The translations under genes and the position numbers were made by a program. This document shows, piece by piece, positions 4,801 through 5,044 of a DNA stretch of 5,044 bases; positions within the stretch are counted from its first letter, which is position 1; every line of letters begins with the position of its first letter. The stretch comes from an uncultured Ruminococcus sp. (GTDB taxonomy: Bacteria > Bacillota_A > Clostridia > Oscillospirales > Ruminococcaceae): NCBI GenBank assembly GCA_902782875.1, contig CACZPE010000016.1, positions 1 through 5,044 on the forward strand. Direction: 5' to 3'. The notes under the pieces are model-generated. The model searched no databases, was not told the DNA's origin, and was given only the letters and a program-made list of their open reading frames with translations.

Positions 4801-5043
4801 TTATTCCTGGCCTGATTTTTTCAGATTGCAGTCACGGCACAGCATCTGCAGGTTTTCGGGCGTGGTCTTTCCGCCTGCATGCCATGGAGTGATATGATCT
4901 GCGTGCATTTTGTCATACTCAAAATACTTTTTGCATATCGGGCATATGCCTTTCTGCTGTTCATATGCTGCTCGCTTATCCTCGTCTTCAAAAGTGCGCA
5001 GTGACAGATGCTTTTCCTCACCGCTGAGAAGATATTCATAGAC
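4801..5043 (-). CDS. HNH endonuclease C-terminal part, DUF262-HNH-like (5' end outside window)
   Basis: The last 80 residues of a protein that continues beyond the right edge. The zinc/HNH core is clear: CPIC (34-37 of the fragment), ADHITPW (48-54, metal/catalytic His50), the ENLQ Asn64, and CRDC (69-72), giving two CxxC pairs around a beta-beta-alpha metal fold. The last residues are LKKSGQE. The segment just before it, EYLLSGEEKHLSLRTFEDEDKR, resembles the linker seen before C-terminal HNH domains of DUF262 proteins, some of which are GmrSD-like modification-dependent nucleases. The DUF262 part itself would lie outside the window, so a defense role is inference; a stand-alone HNH protein is the alternative. 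The stop TAA touches the shared terminator. No promoter is visible because the start lies off-window. Confidence 0.85.
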   Translation of the reverse strand, partial: VYEYLLSGEEKHLSLRTFEDEDKRAAYEQQKGICPICKKYFEYDKMHADHITPWHAGGKTTPENLQMLCRDCNLKKSGQE

Positions 5044-5044
5044 A

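Noticed and set aside
4821..5039. Minus-strand open frame with ATG at 5039
   Set aside because: It is in a different frame from the HNH coding sequence. The frame ending at 4801 contains CPIC, ADHI and CRDC motifs, so the 72-codon frame is a shadow.
1..5044. CRISPR array, insertion sequence, rRNA or tRNA genes
   Set aside because: No regularly spaced direct repeats, transposase motifs, terminal repeats around a transposase, or conserved rRNA/tRNA signatures were seen on either strand.

Overview
The window looks like a chromosomal segment of a Ruminococcus-type gut or rumen Firmicute (Clostridia, Oscillospiraceae). The pointers are frequent ATA (Ile) and AGA (Arg) codons in moderately GC-rich genes, strong AGGAGG-type ribosome binding sites, a Firmicutes-type tetrahydrofolate (THF) riboswitch in front of an ECF folate transporter gene, and a secreted GH43 glycosidase with a CBM6-like tail. 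The genus is inferred from these traits, not proven.

Layout. (1) Bases 2-784, plus strand: C-terminal ~260 residues of an ATP-dependent 6-phosphofructokinase; the first ~60 residues lie upstream of the window. (2) Bases 785-1001: a well-formed THF riboswitch aptamer (822-938) and an expression platform reaching the ribosome binding site. (3) Bases 1002-1652, plus: FolT, the folate-binding S component of an ECF transporter. (4) Bases 1653-1874: gene-free space between converging genes, holding a 20-bp perfect palindrome and a ~120-nt nested inverted repeat that probably works as a two-way terminator. (5) Bases 1875-4022, minus: a two-gene operon. A HAD-family phosphatase is read first, then a GH43 lipoprotein-like glycosidase whose Shine-Dalgarno overlaps the phosphatase stop codon. 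(6) Bases 4023-4182: divergent intergenic region with an extended -10 promoter for the operon and a LacI/CcpA-type operator over its -35 region. (7) Bases 4183-4722, plus: a small secreted protein with a DUF4367-like tail. (8) Bases 4761-4800: a strong shared hairpin terminator. (9) Bases 4801-5043, minus: the C-terminal 80 residues of an HNH nuclease resembling the end of DUF262-HNH proteins.

How the parts relate. The folate module is self-contained: the riboswitch senses reduced folates and would lower FolT production when folate is plentiful. There is no convincing terminator after the phosphofructokinase gene, so folT may be reached partly by read-through, with the riboswitch acting only on folT. 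The phosphatase-GH43 operon looks like a sugar-regulated hemicellulose-use unit: the GH43 acts outside the cell, the phosphatase is cytoplasmic with unknown substrate. No CRISPR array, tRNA, rRNA or insertion sequence was seen. The items most worth following up are the riboswitch platform, the nested inverted repeat at 1696-1815, and the operator-like palindrome at 4078-4091.
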